From Deltaproteobacteria bacterium (GTDB taxonomy: Bacteria; Desulfobacterota; Desulfobacteria; Desulfobacterales; JAFDCJ01), in the NCBI GenBank assembly GCA_019312835.1, contig JAFDCJ010000435.1, forward strand, positions 1 to 64,000: 64,000 bases of DNA. The letters run 5' to 3'. How positions within the stretch are numbered: position 1 is the stretch's first letter; each line of letters opens with the position of its first letter. A model generated the notes under the pieces. That model saw only the letters and a list, made by a program, of their open reading frames with translations, made no database searches and was not told the origin of the DNA. The translations under genes and the position numbers were made by a program. Below, piece after piece: positions 53,205-60,964 of this stretch.

Positions 53205-54590
53205 TCACTCTTTCCCGGTTGTGGATTGAGCCGACTGGATTTTTTGGGTAACATTGTTTTGGATCCATTGCAGATCCCACCATTCGACCGGATTGACGAA
53301 GGTGTCGCCGACCAACATGCTGAAGTGCAGGTGATCACCGCCGGCCATTCCGGTGCTCCCGGTGTGTCCCAATTTGTCGCCCCTGGCCACCGGGTCTCCG
53401 ACGTTAACGGTGATCTGACTTAAATGGGCATACATGCTGAACAGCCCATAACCATGATCCAGAATAACGGTTTTACCGTAAATACCCACCGACTCGGCTA
53501 AAACAACCACGCCGGCGTTGCCGGCCGGCACCGCACTGTTGGCGACCGACGCCAGATCAATGCCCAGGTGCACCTGTCTGTCTATGGGGTTGCCTTGGTA
53601 AAAATAGGTCCGGTGATCCGCAAAGCGGGCCCGGGTCGCCGATTTCGGCAGCCTTAAAAAACTGCCCCGCCAGTGCATCTGTTGAACGGGTTTCTGACAT
53701 ACAGCGGCAATCCGCTGGTAATTGGCCTTGCGAAGATCCCGGTTGACTTCCAGAAAGGCATCCACGGCAGACGTCGAAGCACCCGGGGAAATCTGCGATG
53801 CAAATTCGGGAATTTTACGGTTGATAAACCCGTCGGAAAGATTGATGGTATCTTTCCTGAATACCTTCCGGCGGATATGGTAGTAAAAGCTGCTCTCGGC
53901 CCTGTTGCCGGCCGGATCCACCGCCCTGACCCGCATATCGATATCGCGCCCCTGCTCGTAACCGAGGGCAATAAAGGTGAGGTAAATCAAGGGATCGGCG
54001 AAAAATCCCCCATAGCCGCTATAAAATTTATCCCCAACCTGAACGCCGCTTTGCGAACAGCTTTCAGAGGTTCGAAAAATGACCAGTCCGGCCCCGCCCT
54101 GATTGATATTGTGGGCGCGGCTCAGCACCTCTATTTCCGGTGGCCGGGTATCAATCACCACTGTCCTTTCCAAATAGGTCTTGTTGCCTTTCCACCAATC
54201 CCGCCAGGAGTAATCCAGCACCACCATGCGCAGGATGGCCTCACCGTCCCCGAAACCCAGTTTCTGAGGCGCGAGGGCGACTTTAACGGATGTCTGTTTC
54301 AGCCGGCCGCCTTTGAAGAGGCCGGCCGACGGGAAATCACTCTCATGTAAAACCACTTCCTTGCCGTCCTTGAGGAGCCCGACCCAGAGGCTGCGCAAAC
54401 CGCTTTTGGTATCCGACAGCGCAATGGTAAGTTCATGGGAGCTGCCGATATAAGGTGAGACCAGGTCCAATTCCAGTGTCGGCTGCTCCCCCTCGAGGCG
54501 CACCATTAAGAACCAGGCCAGTGGCAGGATAATCAGCGCGCATCCAACGGCGATGATCCCCAATTTTAAATTTATCTTTTTTGCTTTCAA
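53205..54590 (-). CDS. M23 family metallopeptidase (membrane-anchored)
   Basis: This 461-residue protein has an N-terminal membrane anchor (about 9-29) and a long periplasmic region with Ig-like beta domains. A C-terminal LytM/M23 domain has the zinc motif 'HLGIDLA' (about 334-340) and 'GDHLHFSML' (about 421-429). M23 domains cut peptidoglycan cross-bridges or regulate amidases. Both zinc-binding His and the Asp appear intact. The operon with HcyBio looks accidental in function. Confidence 0.9.
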   Translation of the reverse strand: MKAKKINLKLGIIAVGCALIILPLAWFLMVRLEGEQPTLELDLVSPYIGSSHELTIALSDTKSGLRSLWVGLLKDGKEVVLHESDFPSAGLFKGGRLKQTSVKVALAPQKLGFGDGEAILRMVVLDYSWRDWWKGNKTYLERTVVIDTRPPEIEVLSRAHNINQGGAGLVIFRTSESCSQSGVQVGDKFYSGYGGFFADPLIYLTFIALGYEQGRDIDMRVRAVDPAGNRAESSFYYHIRRKVFRKDTINLSDGFINRKIPEFASQISPGASTSAVDAFLEVNRDLRKANYQRIAAVCQKPVQQMHWRGSFLRLPKSATRARFADHRTYFYQGNPIDRQVHLGIDLASVANSAVPAGNAGVVVLAESVGIYGKTVILDHGYGLFSMYAHLSQITVNVGDPVARGDKLGHTGSTGMAGGDHLHFSMLVGDTFVNPVEWWDLQWIQNNVTQKIQSAQSTTGKE

Positions 54591-54696
54591 GGTAAACGGT
54601 GGCTCCTGTGTCCATCAGTGGATTCAAAACACGTTGAAAATCAAAACTGATTTAATACCAGTTAACCTGCTGATAATCAAGGGTTGTTTTCGTTTC

Positions 54697-54725
54697 TTGA
54701 CATTTGGCAGCACGCAGGATAAGTA
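54697..54725 (+). promoter_or_regulatory. weak sigma-70-like promoter upstream of kdsA
   Basis: A perfect TTGACA (54697-54702) is followed after 17 bases by TAAGTA (54720-54725). The -10 matches poorly. If used, it would drive kdsA and the operon behind it, with the word-repeat element in its leader. Confidence 0.3.
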
Positions 54726-54744
54726 TTTGGGTTACGGGTTACTG

Positions 54745-54862
54745 AAAGGGCATGGCGCGTGGCGCATGTCGCAAAGCGTTCAAACCAACATTCGGACACA
54801 TCATAAAAATCAAGCGCTGTGCCCTTGGCGCTTGGCGCCCGGCCTTTCAATTTGTTAACCGA
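54745..54862. repeat. word-repeat element with inverted arms (GGCATGGCGCGTGGCGC word)
   Basis: The left arm (54745-54772) reads AAAGGGCATGGCGCGTGGCGC. The right arm (54813-54847) reads GCGCTGTGCCCTTGGCGCTTGGCGCCC, given as GCGCTGTGCCC and TTGGCGCTTGGCGCCC. The spacer is 40 bp. It sits in the leader of kdsA, about 35 bp before its ATG. Confidence 0.65.
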
Positions 54863-54893
54863 ATCAACTTATTGACGAATTAACGCATACAGC

Positions 54894-55712
54894 ATGAAGG
54901 AACCTATAAAAATTGACAACTTGAGGGTGGGACAGGGCTCCCCCCTGGTTCTCATTGCCGGACCGTGTGTCATCGAAGATTATGAGACGACCCGCAAAAT
55001 TGCCGGCCATCTGAAAGAAATCACCGCCAAATTGGGAATGCCTTTCATTTTCAAGGCATCCTTTGACAAGGCCAACCGGACCTCGGTGGCCGCGTATAGG
55101 GGCCCGGGCTTGCGCGAAGGCCTGAAGGTGCTCGAAGAGATCAAGACAGAATTCGGCATTCCGATTCTCTCCGATGTTCATCGCATCAGTGAAATACCCG
55201 CCGCCGCCCGGGTGCTGGACATCATTCAGATTCCGGCTTTTTTATGCCGCCAGACCGATGTCATTGTGGAGGTGGCCAAAAGCGGCCGGGCCGTGAATAT
55301 TAAAAAGGGGCAATTTCTGGCGCCGTGGGATATCGTCAATGTCGTCGAAAAGATCACCTCAACCGGCAACCGCCGCATTTTGATCACCGAACGCGGGACG
55401 ATGTTCGGCTACAACAACCTGGTGGTGGACTTTCGCGGTTTGGCGATTATGCGCCAAACCGGTTATCCGGTTATTTTTGATGCGACGCACAGCGTGCAGT
55501 TGCCCGGTGGCGCCGGTAAGAGCTCAGGGGGCCAGCGGGAATATGCGCCCGTGCTGGCCAGGGCGGCGGTCGCCGCAGGGGTCGACGGTGTTTTCATGGA
55601 GGTTCATACCGACCCGGAGCGAGCCTTGTGTGACGGTCCCAACGCCTTAAAACTCGACACCATCCATGACCTACTCTCCCGGTTAAAGACCATTCATCAT
55701 ACCATCAATTAA
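54894..55712 (+). CDS. kdsA: 3-deoxy-8-phosphooctulonate synthase
   Basis: This 272-residue KDO8P synthase condenses arabinose-5-phosphate and PEP. The signature 'LIAGPCVIE' (N-terminal), 'FKASFDKANRTS', 'DIIQIPAFLCRQTD' and 'ERGTMFGYNNLVVDFR' are present. The Asn in KANRTS is typical of non-metal or mixed types. It is followed by kdsC 1 bp later, so Kdo synthesis is one operon. Length is typical. Confidence 0.95.
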   Translation: MKEPIKIDNLRVGQGSPLVLIAGPCVIEDYETTRKIAGHLKEITAKLGMPFIFKASFDKANRTSVAAYRGPGLREGLKVLEEIKTEFGIPILSDVHRISEIPAAARVLDIIQIPAFLCRQTDVIVEVAKSGRAVNIKKGQFLAPWDIVNVVEKITSTGNRRILITERGTMFGYNNLVVDFRGLAIMRQTGYPVIFDATHSVQLPGGAGKSSGGQREYAPVLARAAVAAGVDGVFMEVHTDPERALCDGPNALKLDTIHDLLSRLKTIHHTIN

Positions 55713-55713
55713 G

Positions 55714-56238
55714 ATGAAACCTATGGTACCCTTGGAAAAGTTAAAGCATATACGGCTTCTTTTGCTGGATGTCGACGGCGTCCTGACCGACGGCGGCATC
55801 ATTTATAACGAAGACGGCGGCGAAATCAAAGTTTTCAATGCCAAGGACGGGCTGGGTCTCCGGCTGGCGATGACGGCCGGAATCACGGTTGGCATCGTAA
55901 CCGGACGAAGATCAAAGGCATTGCGCCACCGCTGCGAAAACCTGGGGATTCGATATTTATTCGACGGCGTTGGTGACAAGGCCAAAATGCTCCCAGAAAT
56001 TGTTGCCCAAACAGGGATTGGCCCGGAGCAGGCGGCTTTTGTGGGCGATGATCTGCCCGACCTGCCGCTCATGAAACGGGTGGGCCTGGCAATCGCAGTC
56101 GCGGATGCCAATGGCATCGTCCGTCAAAGGGCCGCTTGGACGACCAAGGCCCCGGGGGGGCACGGTGCCGTGCGCGAGGTTTGCGAAGCGCTGCTGACAG
56201 CCCAGGGGTTATGGGAAGAGATAATTGCCCGTTATTAA
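55714..56238 (+). CDS. kdsC: 3-deoxy-D-manno-octulosonate-8-phosphate phosphatase
   Basis: This is a 174-residue HAD phosphatase with motif I 'LLLDVDGVLTDGG' (two catalytic Asp), motif II 'GIVTGRRSKAL' and motif III/IV 'FVGDDLPDLPLM'. It has no cap domain, as expected for KdsC-type enzymes. The ATG comes one base after the kdsA stop. It produces Kdo for LPS. A word-repeat element begins about 4 bp after its stop and separates it from lptC. Confidence 0.93.
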   Translation: MKPMVPLEKLKHIRLLLLDVDGVLTDGGIIYNEDGGEIKVFNAKDGLGLRLAMTAGITVGIVTGRRSKALRHRCENLGIRYLFDGVGDKAKMLPEIVAQTGIGPEQAAFVGDDLPDLPLMKRVGLAIAVADANGIVRQRAAWTTKAPGGHGAVREVCEALLTAQGLWEEIIARY

Positions 56239-56240
56239 TC

Positions 56241-56344
56241 CAGAGGACAGACGACAGAGGACAGAAAACAGAAATCTGAGGATGGGGTTGGCTTTAAATC
56301 ATTGTTTATCTGTCATCTGACCTCTGAAATCTGTTATCTGAATC
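56241..56344. repeat. word-repeat element with inverted arms (CAGAGGACAGA word)
   Basis: The left arm (56241-56278) reads CAGAGGACAGACGACAGAGG and ACAGAAATCTGAGG. The right arm (56308-56344) reads TATCTGTCATCTGACCTCTG and AAATCTGTTATCTG, the reverse complement. The spacer is 29 bp, so the arms can pair over most of their length. The same word occurs at the 3' end of the MBL-fold gene (about 15420). Confidence 0.8.
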
Positions 56345-56374
56345 TTTTAACAGGAAACGCCTTCCTGGGTTTAA

Positions 56375-56968
56375 ATGAAAAATAAAACACTAACCATCAC
56401 ATTTCTGGTGCTTATCTTGGTGGCCATTGGAACGGTTGCGGCGGTATATATCGGATACCGACAGGTTTCCACCGCACCGGAGCAATTGCTTTCCTCGATC
56501 AAAGATGGCGCCGATTTGTCGCTGGGAAAAATTCGGCAGACCGCTACGCGTGACGGCAAAAAAGAGTGGAGCCTGGAGGCCGGCTCGGCGCATTATATCG
56601 AAAACGATAAAAAGGCTGTTTTAAAGAATCTGTTCATCACTTATTTTCTCAAAGACAATCGTGAAGTCTACCTGGAAGCCGAAGAGGGATTATTGCAGAC
56701 CGATACAAATGACATTGAATTTTCCGGCAATGTTGTGATAAGGAATGATGACTATCAGCTCAAAACCAGGCGAATGAATTACGAACACGAGCGCCGCGTG
56801 ATTTTCTCCAATGATCCGGTGCACATTTCTGGCGAGGCCGTAAATTTATCCGCCAGATCGTTAACATACGATCTAAATCTTAATAAAATTATTTTTGCCG
56901 GCAATGTGGAAGCCCTCATCACCGAGGATTTCGCGGTTTTTCCCGGTTCGGCTGGTCGGGGACAATAA
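56375..56968 (+). CDS. lptC: LPS export ABC transporter periplasmic protein LptC
   Basis: This 197-residue bitopic protein has a single N-terminal transmembrane helix (about 6-26) and a periplasmic beta-jellyroll (LptC domain). Typical pieces are 'REVYLEAEEGLLQTDTNDIEFSGNVVI' in two parts and 'NKIIFAGNV'. It links the LptBFG transporter to LptA. The usual lptA and lptB genes do not follow; rpoN is next after 209 bp. A word repeat separates it from kdsC. Confidence 0.9.
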   Translation: MKNKTLTITFLVLILVAIGTVAAVYIGYRQVSTAPEQLLSSIKDGADLSLGKIRQTATRDGKKEWSLEAGSAHYIENDKKAVLKNLFITYFLKDNREVYLEAEEGLLQTDTNDIEFSGNVVIRNDDYQLKTRRMNYEHERRVIFSNDPVHISGEAVNLSARSLTYDLNLNKIIFAGNVEALITEDFAVFPGSAGRGQ

Positions 56969-57044
56969 AATTATTCAGCCGCACCTGATCACAAGCAGGT
57001 AAAAGCTACGGGTTCGGGCTTTTTTAAAAATTATGCTGTAATGG

Positions 57045-57073
57045 TTGCAATTTCAAATCAACTCAATTAAAAT
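57045..57073 (+). promoter_or_regulatory. sigma-70-type promoter upstream of rpoN
   Basis: TTGCAA (57045-57050) and TAAAAT (57068-57073) are 17 bases apart. The -10 matches TATAAT at five of six, the -35 at four of six. It lies upstream of the sigma-54-type site and would give basal rpoN expression. Confidence 0.5.
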
Positions 57074-57090
57074 ATAGAAAATTGGCTATA

Positions 57091-57177
57091 ATGGCACTCA
57101 AATTGCAGGACGGAGGTGCCGCTCAACCCATCGATTTATTAACCCCAACGGCGATAATGCCAAGCCCGCGTATATAA
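57091..57177 (+). CDS. possible leader peptide in front of rpoN
   Basis: An ATG at 57091 opens a 28-codon frame ending in TAA at 57175-57177. That stop is directly before and in frame with the rpoN ATG at 57178. The peptide begins MALKL, echoing the rpoN start MALEL. It has no visible ribosome site, and its ATG overlaps the predicted -24 element, so it may not be transcribed from the sigma-54 site. I consider it doubtful. Confidence 0.2.
   Translation: MALKLQDGGAAQPIDLLTPTAIMPSPRI
57092..57107 (+). promoter_or_regulatory. sigma-54 (-24/-12) promoter upstream of rpoN
   Basis: TGGCAC (57092-57097) and TTGCA (57103-57107) keep the conserved GG and GC dinucleotides exactly 10 bases apart. This is a near-perfect RpoN promoter. 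It is about 70 bp before the rpoN ATG, and suggests that sigma-54 activates its own gene and the downstream hpf-ptsN-rapZ genes. An activator-binding site was not identified. Confidence 0.7.
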
Positions 57178-58611
57178 ATGGCACTTGAACTAAGACAACA
57201 ACTAAAATTAACCCAACAGCTGATTATGACGCCGCAACTTCAAATGGCGATCAAGCTGTTGCAGCTGTCCAGACTGGAACTCATGGATACGATCCGAGCC
57301 GAGTTGGAAGAAAACCCGGCCCTGGAAGAAGTGCCCGAAGGCACGCCCAACGATCAGCTAACCGATGGGGCGGATAACACTTCCGCCGACGCCACCGAAA
57401 CCAAGGAAGTCACCATCGAGGAAAAGCTCCAGGAGGATATCGATTGGAGCAACTATCTGGACGAGTACAACACGCCGGGACGGGTTAATTTTGAAGCCGA
57501 GAATCGGGATACGCCCAAATTTGAATCCTTCATCGCCCACAAAGAGTCCTTGAATGATCACTTGCTGTGGCAGTTTCTGATGACCAAGCCGCAAAAGGAA
57601 GAAGAAAAAATTGCCAGCCTGATCATTGGGAATATAAACAAGGATGGTTATCTTCAGGTATCGACCCAGGAAATCGCCTACACGAGCGGTTTGCCACATG
57701 AAAAAGTCGAGGAAGTTTTAGCCATCATTCAGTCATTTGACCCGGTTGGCGTTTGCGCCCGTGATCTGAGGGAATGTCTCTTGATCCAGGCCAAGAACCT
57801 GGGGTTGGAAAATACGATCATCACCGATATCATCGATGAGCATTTGCCGAACCTGGAAAAGAAAAATTACAAGGCCATTTGCAAGGCGCTCAAGAAAAGC
57901 CAGGACGAGGTGGTGGCGGCCGTTAACGTCATCAAGGCCATGGAACCCAAGCCCGGCCGGCAATTTAGTGAAGAAACGCCTCAGTATATCAATCCCGATA
58001 TTTACGTTTATAAACTTGATAACGATTTTGTCATCATGCTCAATGACGACGGCATGCCGAAGCTCAGGGTAAATTCTTTTTATCGCAACTCCATCGGCCG
58101 CGGCAAGAAAGTTTCCGGGGAAGCCGAAGATTACATCCAGGAAAAAATGAGATCCGCCGCCTGGCTGATAAAGAGTATTCACCAGCGCCAGAAAACCATT
58201 TACCGGGTGATGGAAAGCATTTTGCGCTATCAGCGGGAATTCTTTGACAAGGGCATCGCCTATCTCAAGCCCATGGTACTCCGAGATGTCGCCCAGGATA
58301 TCGGCATGCATGAATCAACCATCAGCCGGGTGACAACCAATAAATATGCTTTCACCCCTCAGGGTATTTTTGAATTAAAATATTTTTTCAACAGTTCCAT
58401 TCGGCGAATGCACGGCGGGGCGATCGCCTCTGCAAGTGTCCAGGAAAAGATCAGGCAAATCATCCAGGGGGAGGATCCCAGAAAGCCCTACAGTGATGAT
58501 AAGATCGCCCAGATTTTAAAAAACGAAGAGATTCACATCGCGCGCCGGACAGTCGCTAAATACCGCGAAATGTTGAAAGTGCTGCCATCCAATAAACGCA
58601 AAGAACTATAA
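57178..58611 (+). CDS. rpoN: RNA polymerase sigma-54 factor
   Basis: This is a 477-residue sigma-54. Region I at the N-terminus is Gln/Leu-rich ('LKLTQQLIMTPQLQMAIKLL'). An acidic region II follows, then the core-binding region and the HTH. The RpoN box is 'ARRTVAKYRE' near residue 460. It binds -24/-12 promoters and needs bacterial enhancer-binding proteins. ATG 57178 begins the conserved N-terminus; no strong Shine-Dalgarno is visible. It is followed by hpf 14 bp later, the usual order. Confidence 0.96.
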   Translation: MALELRQQLKLTQQLIMTPQLQMAIKLLQLSRLELMDTIRAELEENPALEEVPEGTPNDQLTDGADNTSADATETKEVTIEEKLQEDIDWSNYLDEYNTPGRVNFEAENRDTPKFESFIAHKESLNDHLLWQFLMTKPQKEEEKIASLIIGNINKDGYLQVSTQEIAYTSGLPHEKVEEVLAIIQSFDPVGVCARDLRECLLIQAKNLGLENTIITDIIDEHLPNLEKKNYKAICKALKKSQDEVVAAVNVIKAMEPKPGRQFSEETPQYINPDIYVYKLDNDFVIMLNDDGMPKLRVNSFYRNSIGRGKKVSGEAEDYIQEKMRSAAWLIKSIHQRQKTIYRVMESILRYQREFFDKGIAYLKPMVLRDVAQDIGMHESTISRVTTNKYAFTPQGIFELKYFFNSSIRRMHGGAIASASVQEKIRQIIQGEDPRKPYSDDKIAQILKNEEIHIARRTVAKYREMLKVLPSNKRKEL

Positions 58612-58625
58612 GGGGGTCTAAAAGA

Positions 58626-59159
58626 ATGCAGACATCCGTCACGTTTAAGAATATTGATCCTTCAGACCATTTAAAAGCTTACGTGAGTGAGAAACTGGAT
58701 CGTCTCGACAAATTTCTCGACAATCCGGCCGAAGCCAATGTCGTGCTGGCGGTCGAAAAATTTCGCCACATTGCAGAGATCAACATCGCTGGTGATAAGC
58801 TTACCATCATCGGCAGCGAGGAAACCAACGACATGTATTCCGCCATCGACATGGCGTTGGACAAGCTTGAAAAACAGATAAAAAAAAGCAAACAAAAAAT
58901 AAGAGAACGCCGGTCGACTTCTAAAAATCGCAACCGATCCATGCTGGAAGAAGCTGACCATCTGCCCGATGAGGACACCGAGCGGCAGATAAAGATACGC
59001 AACATCGAATATAAACCCATGGATATCGAAGAAGCCGTTTTGCAGATGGATTTAATCGAAGATAATTTTCTGGTTTTTACCAATGCCCGAAGTGACCGCA
59101 TTAATGTTCTGTACCGGCGCAGAGATGGTCACTACGGCTTGATTCAGCCCAATTCATGA
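58626..59159 (+). CDS. hpf: ribosome hibernation-promoting factor (long form)
   Basis: This 177-residue HPF/RaiA protein has an N-terminal ribosome-binding domain (1-100, starting 'MQTSVTFKNIDPSDHLKAYV'). A lysine-rich linker follows, then a C-terminal dimerisation domain ('KPMDIEEAVLQMDLIEDNFL'). Long HPFs pair 70S ribosomes into inactive 100S dimers. GGGGG lies about 9 bases before ATG 58626. It is 14 bp after rpoN and precedes ptsN by 254 bp. Confidence 0.92.
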   Translation: MQTSVTFKNIDPSDHLKAYVSEKLDRLDKFLDNPAEANVVLAVEKFRHIAEINIAGDKLTIIGSEETNDMYSAIDMALDKLEKQIKKSKQKIRERRSTSKNRNRSMLEEADHLPDEDTERQIKIRNIEYKPMDIEEAVLQMDLIEDNFLVFTNARSDRINVLYRRRDGHYGLIQPNS

Positions 59160-59413
59160 TTACTGTTTCATTTCATTGAATTGCCTTGATGTGGTTTCAG
59201 AACCACGCCTGAGACCCATCGGCCTTTGGCGGGTGAATCCGTCCGAGGCAGACAGGCCCGAGGGGAGCGGATAAACCCCCGGATCACGCCCAAATACCCG
59301 CTGACAAAGCGGGATTTGATATCCACTTTACATAGGTGACGGCATTCAACAGACGGCACACCGTTGAAGGGGGCGGCATGACCGCCACCACAGGATAGAC
59401 AATAGTTGAAAAC

Positions 59414-59872
59414 ATGAAAATTTGCGACGTCTTACAAAAAGAAACGATCCTGGCGGATTTAAAAGCCCGCAATAAAAAAGGCATCTTAGAAGAACTTGTG
59501 GCGCCGGTATCAGAGATAGCCAAGGTCAATCCGGAGGAGCTGGTCAAGGTCCTGATGGAAAGGGAACAGCTTGGCAGCACCGGCATCGGGGGCGGCATTG
59601 GCATTCCTCACGGTAAAATGAAAGATATGGATTCGCTGATTCTTGGCTTCGGCCTCAGCCGCAAGGGCGTTGATTTTGAGTCCCTGGATGGCCAACCGGC
59701 CCATATCTTTTTTCTACTGATAACGCCGGAGAATTCAACGGGACTGCACCTGAAGCTGCTGGCACGAATTTCGAAAATCCTGAAGAATGACCCATTCAGG
59801 GCCCGATTGTTGAATGCCTCGAGTGGTGATGAGATTTTTGATATTATCAAAGAGGAGGATGAGGATTTTTAG
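59414..59872 (+). CDS. ptsN: PTS IIA-like nitrogen regulatory protein PtsN
   Basis: This 152-residue EIIA-Ntr domain has phospho-acceptor His66 in 'GIGIPHGKMKD'. The N-terminal half and 'VDFESLDGQPAHIFFLLITP' are typical. It receives phosphate in a nitrogen-related PTS and regulates targets by protein binding. The gap before it (254 bp) holds several GC-rich stems but no gene. It precedes rapZ by 19 bp. Confidence 0.93.
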   Translation: MKICDVLQKETILADLKARNKKGILEELVAPVSEIAKVNPEELVKVLMEREQLGSTGIGGGIGIPHGKMKDMDSLILGFGLSRKGVDFESLDGQPAHIFFLLITPENSTGLHLKLLARISKILKNDPFRARLLNASSGDEIFDIIKEEDEDF

Positions 59873-59891
59873 CTATTTTTGAAGATGTAAA

Positions 59892-60758
59892 GTGAAAAAT
59901 ATACGCATATGCATAATTACCGGGCTTTCTGGCTCTGGAAAGAGTACCGCCATGGCGGCACTGGAGGATGCCGGTTTTTATTGCGTCGATAACATGCCGG
60001 TTGAGCTGCTGCCCAAGTTTTTGGAACTGCCCATCGAGCAGGATTCCGAGATTTTGGGGGTCGCACTGGTAATGGATTTACGCGAAAAAGGCTTTCCTGA
60101 GAAGTACCAGGCCATCTTCAACGAGCTTAAACAGAACGGTTACTATTTCGAAATTCTCTTCCTGGAAGCAGAGGAAGAGGTCCTGGTTCAGCGATACAGC
60201 ACAACACGACGACAACACCCTCTATCCCTGGGAAAAAGCCTGCTCGAAGGTATCCGTACAGAAAAACATCAGCTGAAAGACTTAAGGTCAGCAGCCGACT
60301 TGGTGATCAATACCTCCAAGTTCAACGTCCATGAGCTCAAGTCAAAGATTCTCGATATTGCCCAGAAGAGTAAAAAGCTTGTGCCGATGCGCATTAATGT
60401 GCTTTCCTTCGGCTTTAAATACGGGATCCCTTATGACGCTGATCTAATCATGGATGTACGCTTTCTGGTGAATCCCTATTTTATTCCGGAATTAAAAGAG
60501 CTGGATGGCGAAACGCAAGAAATAAAGGCTTTTGTCCTGGAACACCCTGAGACACGTACTTTCCTGACAAAATATCTGGCGTTCCTTGACTATTTAATCC
60601 CGTTGTACGAAAAAGAGGGCAAGGCCTATTTAACCATTGCGCTCGGATGCACGGGGGGGCGGCATCGTTCCGTGGCCATTGCCAGGGCTGTATTTGAACA
60701 TATCCGTGCCCAGGGCAAAACAGTGGGACTGAATCACCGCGATCGTGTCCAGCCGTAA
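59892..60758 (+). CDS. rapZ: RNase adapter protein RapZ
   Basis: This 288-residue P-loop protein has Walker A 'GLSGSGKST' near the N-terminus and 'YCVDNMPVELLPKFLEL'. The conserved C-terminal motif 'IALGCTGGRHRSVAIA' is present. In Enterobacteria RapZ guides RNase E to a small RNA controlling GlmS; elsewhere it is a nucleotide-binding regulator. The start is GTG 59892. It follows ptsN closely and ends before a dense cluster of hairpins. Confidence 0.93.
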   Translation: MKNIRICIITGLSGSGKSTAMAALEDAGFYCVDNMPVELLPKFLELPIEQDSEILGVALVMDLREKGFPEKYQAIFNELKQNGYYFEILFLEAEEEVLVQRYSTTRRQHPLSLGKSLLEGIRTEKHQLKDLRSAADLVINTSKFNVHELKSKILDIAQKSKKLVPMRINVLSFGFKYGIPYDADLIMDVRFLVNPYFIPELKELDGETQEIKAFVLEHPETRTFLTKYLAFLDYLIPLYEKEGKAYLTIALGCTGGRHRSVAIARAVFEHIRAQGKTVGLNHRDRVQP

Positions 60759-60823
60759 GGAGCAAAAAGAAATAGCTCTGTAATCCTTATAAAATCCAGT
60801 ACAGAAGCTTTGGCGTCAACGGC

Positions 60824-60953
60824 CACCCGCAAAGCGGGTGACTTGGATTTCCCCGCCCTTATGGGCGGGGGAAGACAAAAGCACGTCCGTGCTTTAAACG
60901 TTGCGGTTGTAATCCGCCTCAGGCGGATTTGAAAACAACCAATCAGAAATTGG
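60824..60953 (+). ncRNA. cluster of five consecutive hairpins between rapZ and the EIIA gene
   Basis: Hairpins follow one another. CACCCGC/GCGGGTG is at 60824-60840 and CCCCGCCC/GGGCGGGG at 60851-60870. AAAGCACG/CGTGCTTT is at 60878-60895. AATCCGCCT/AGGCGGATT (60911-60929) sits within GGTTGT/ACAACC (60905-60940). CCAAT/ATTGG is at 60939-60953. The EIIA ATG comes 12 bp later. It may be a structured leader, an mRNA-processing signal or a small RNA; no covariation support is available, so the type label is tentative. Confidence 0.45.
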
Positions 60954-60964
60954 CAAGGTGATGT

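Larger units (their letters stand above)
54591..54893. other. divergent promoter region with word repeat
   Basis: This 303-bp gap lies between the divergent M23 and kdsA genes. It holds a possible promoter for kdsA (54697-54725) and the word-repeat element at 54745-54862. No gene is present. Confidence 0.5.

Noticed and set aside
59160-59413. Possible small gene between hpf and ptsN
   Set aside because: The short frames lack ribosome sites; only scattered GC-rich stems are present.
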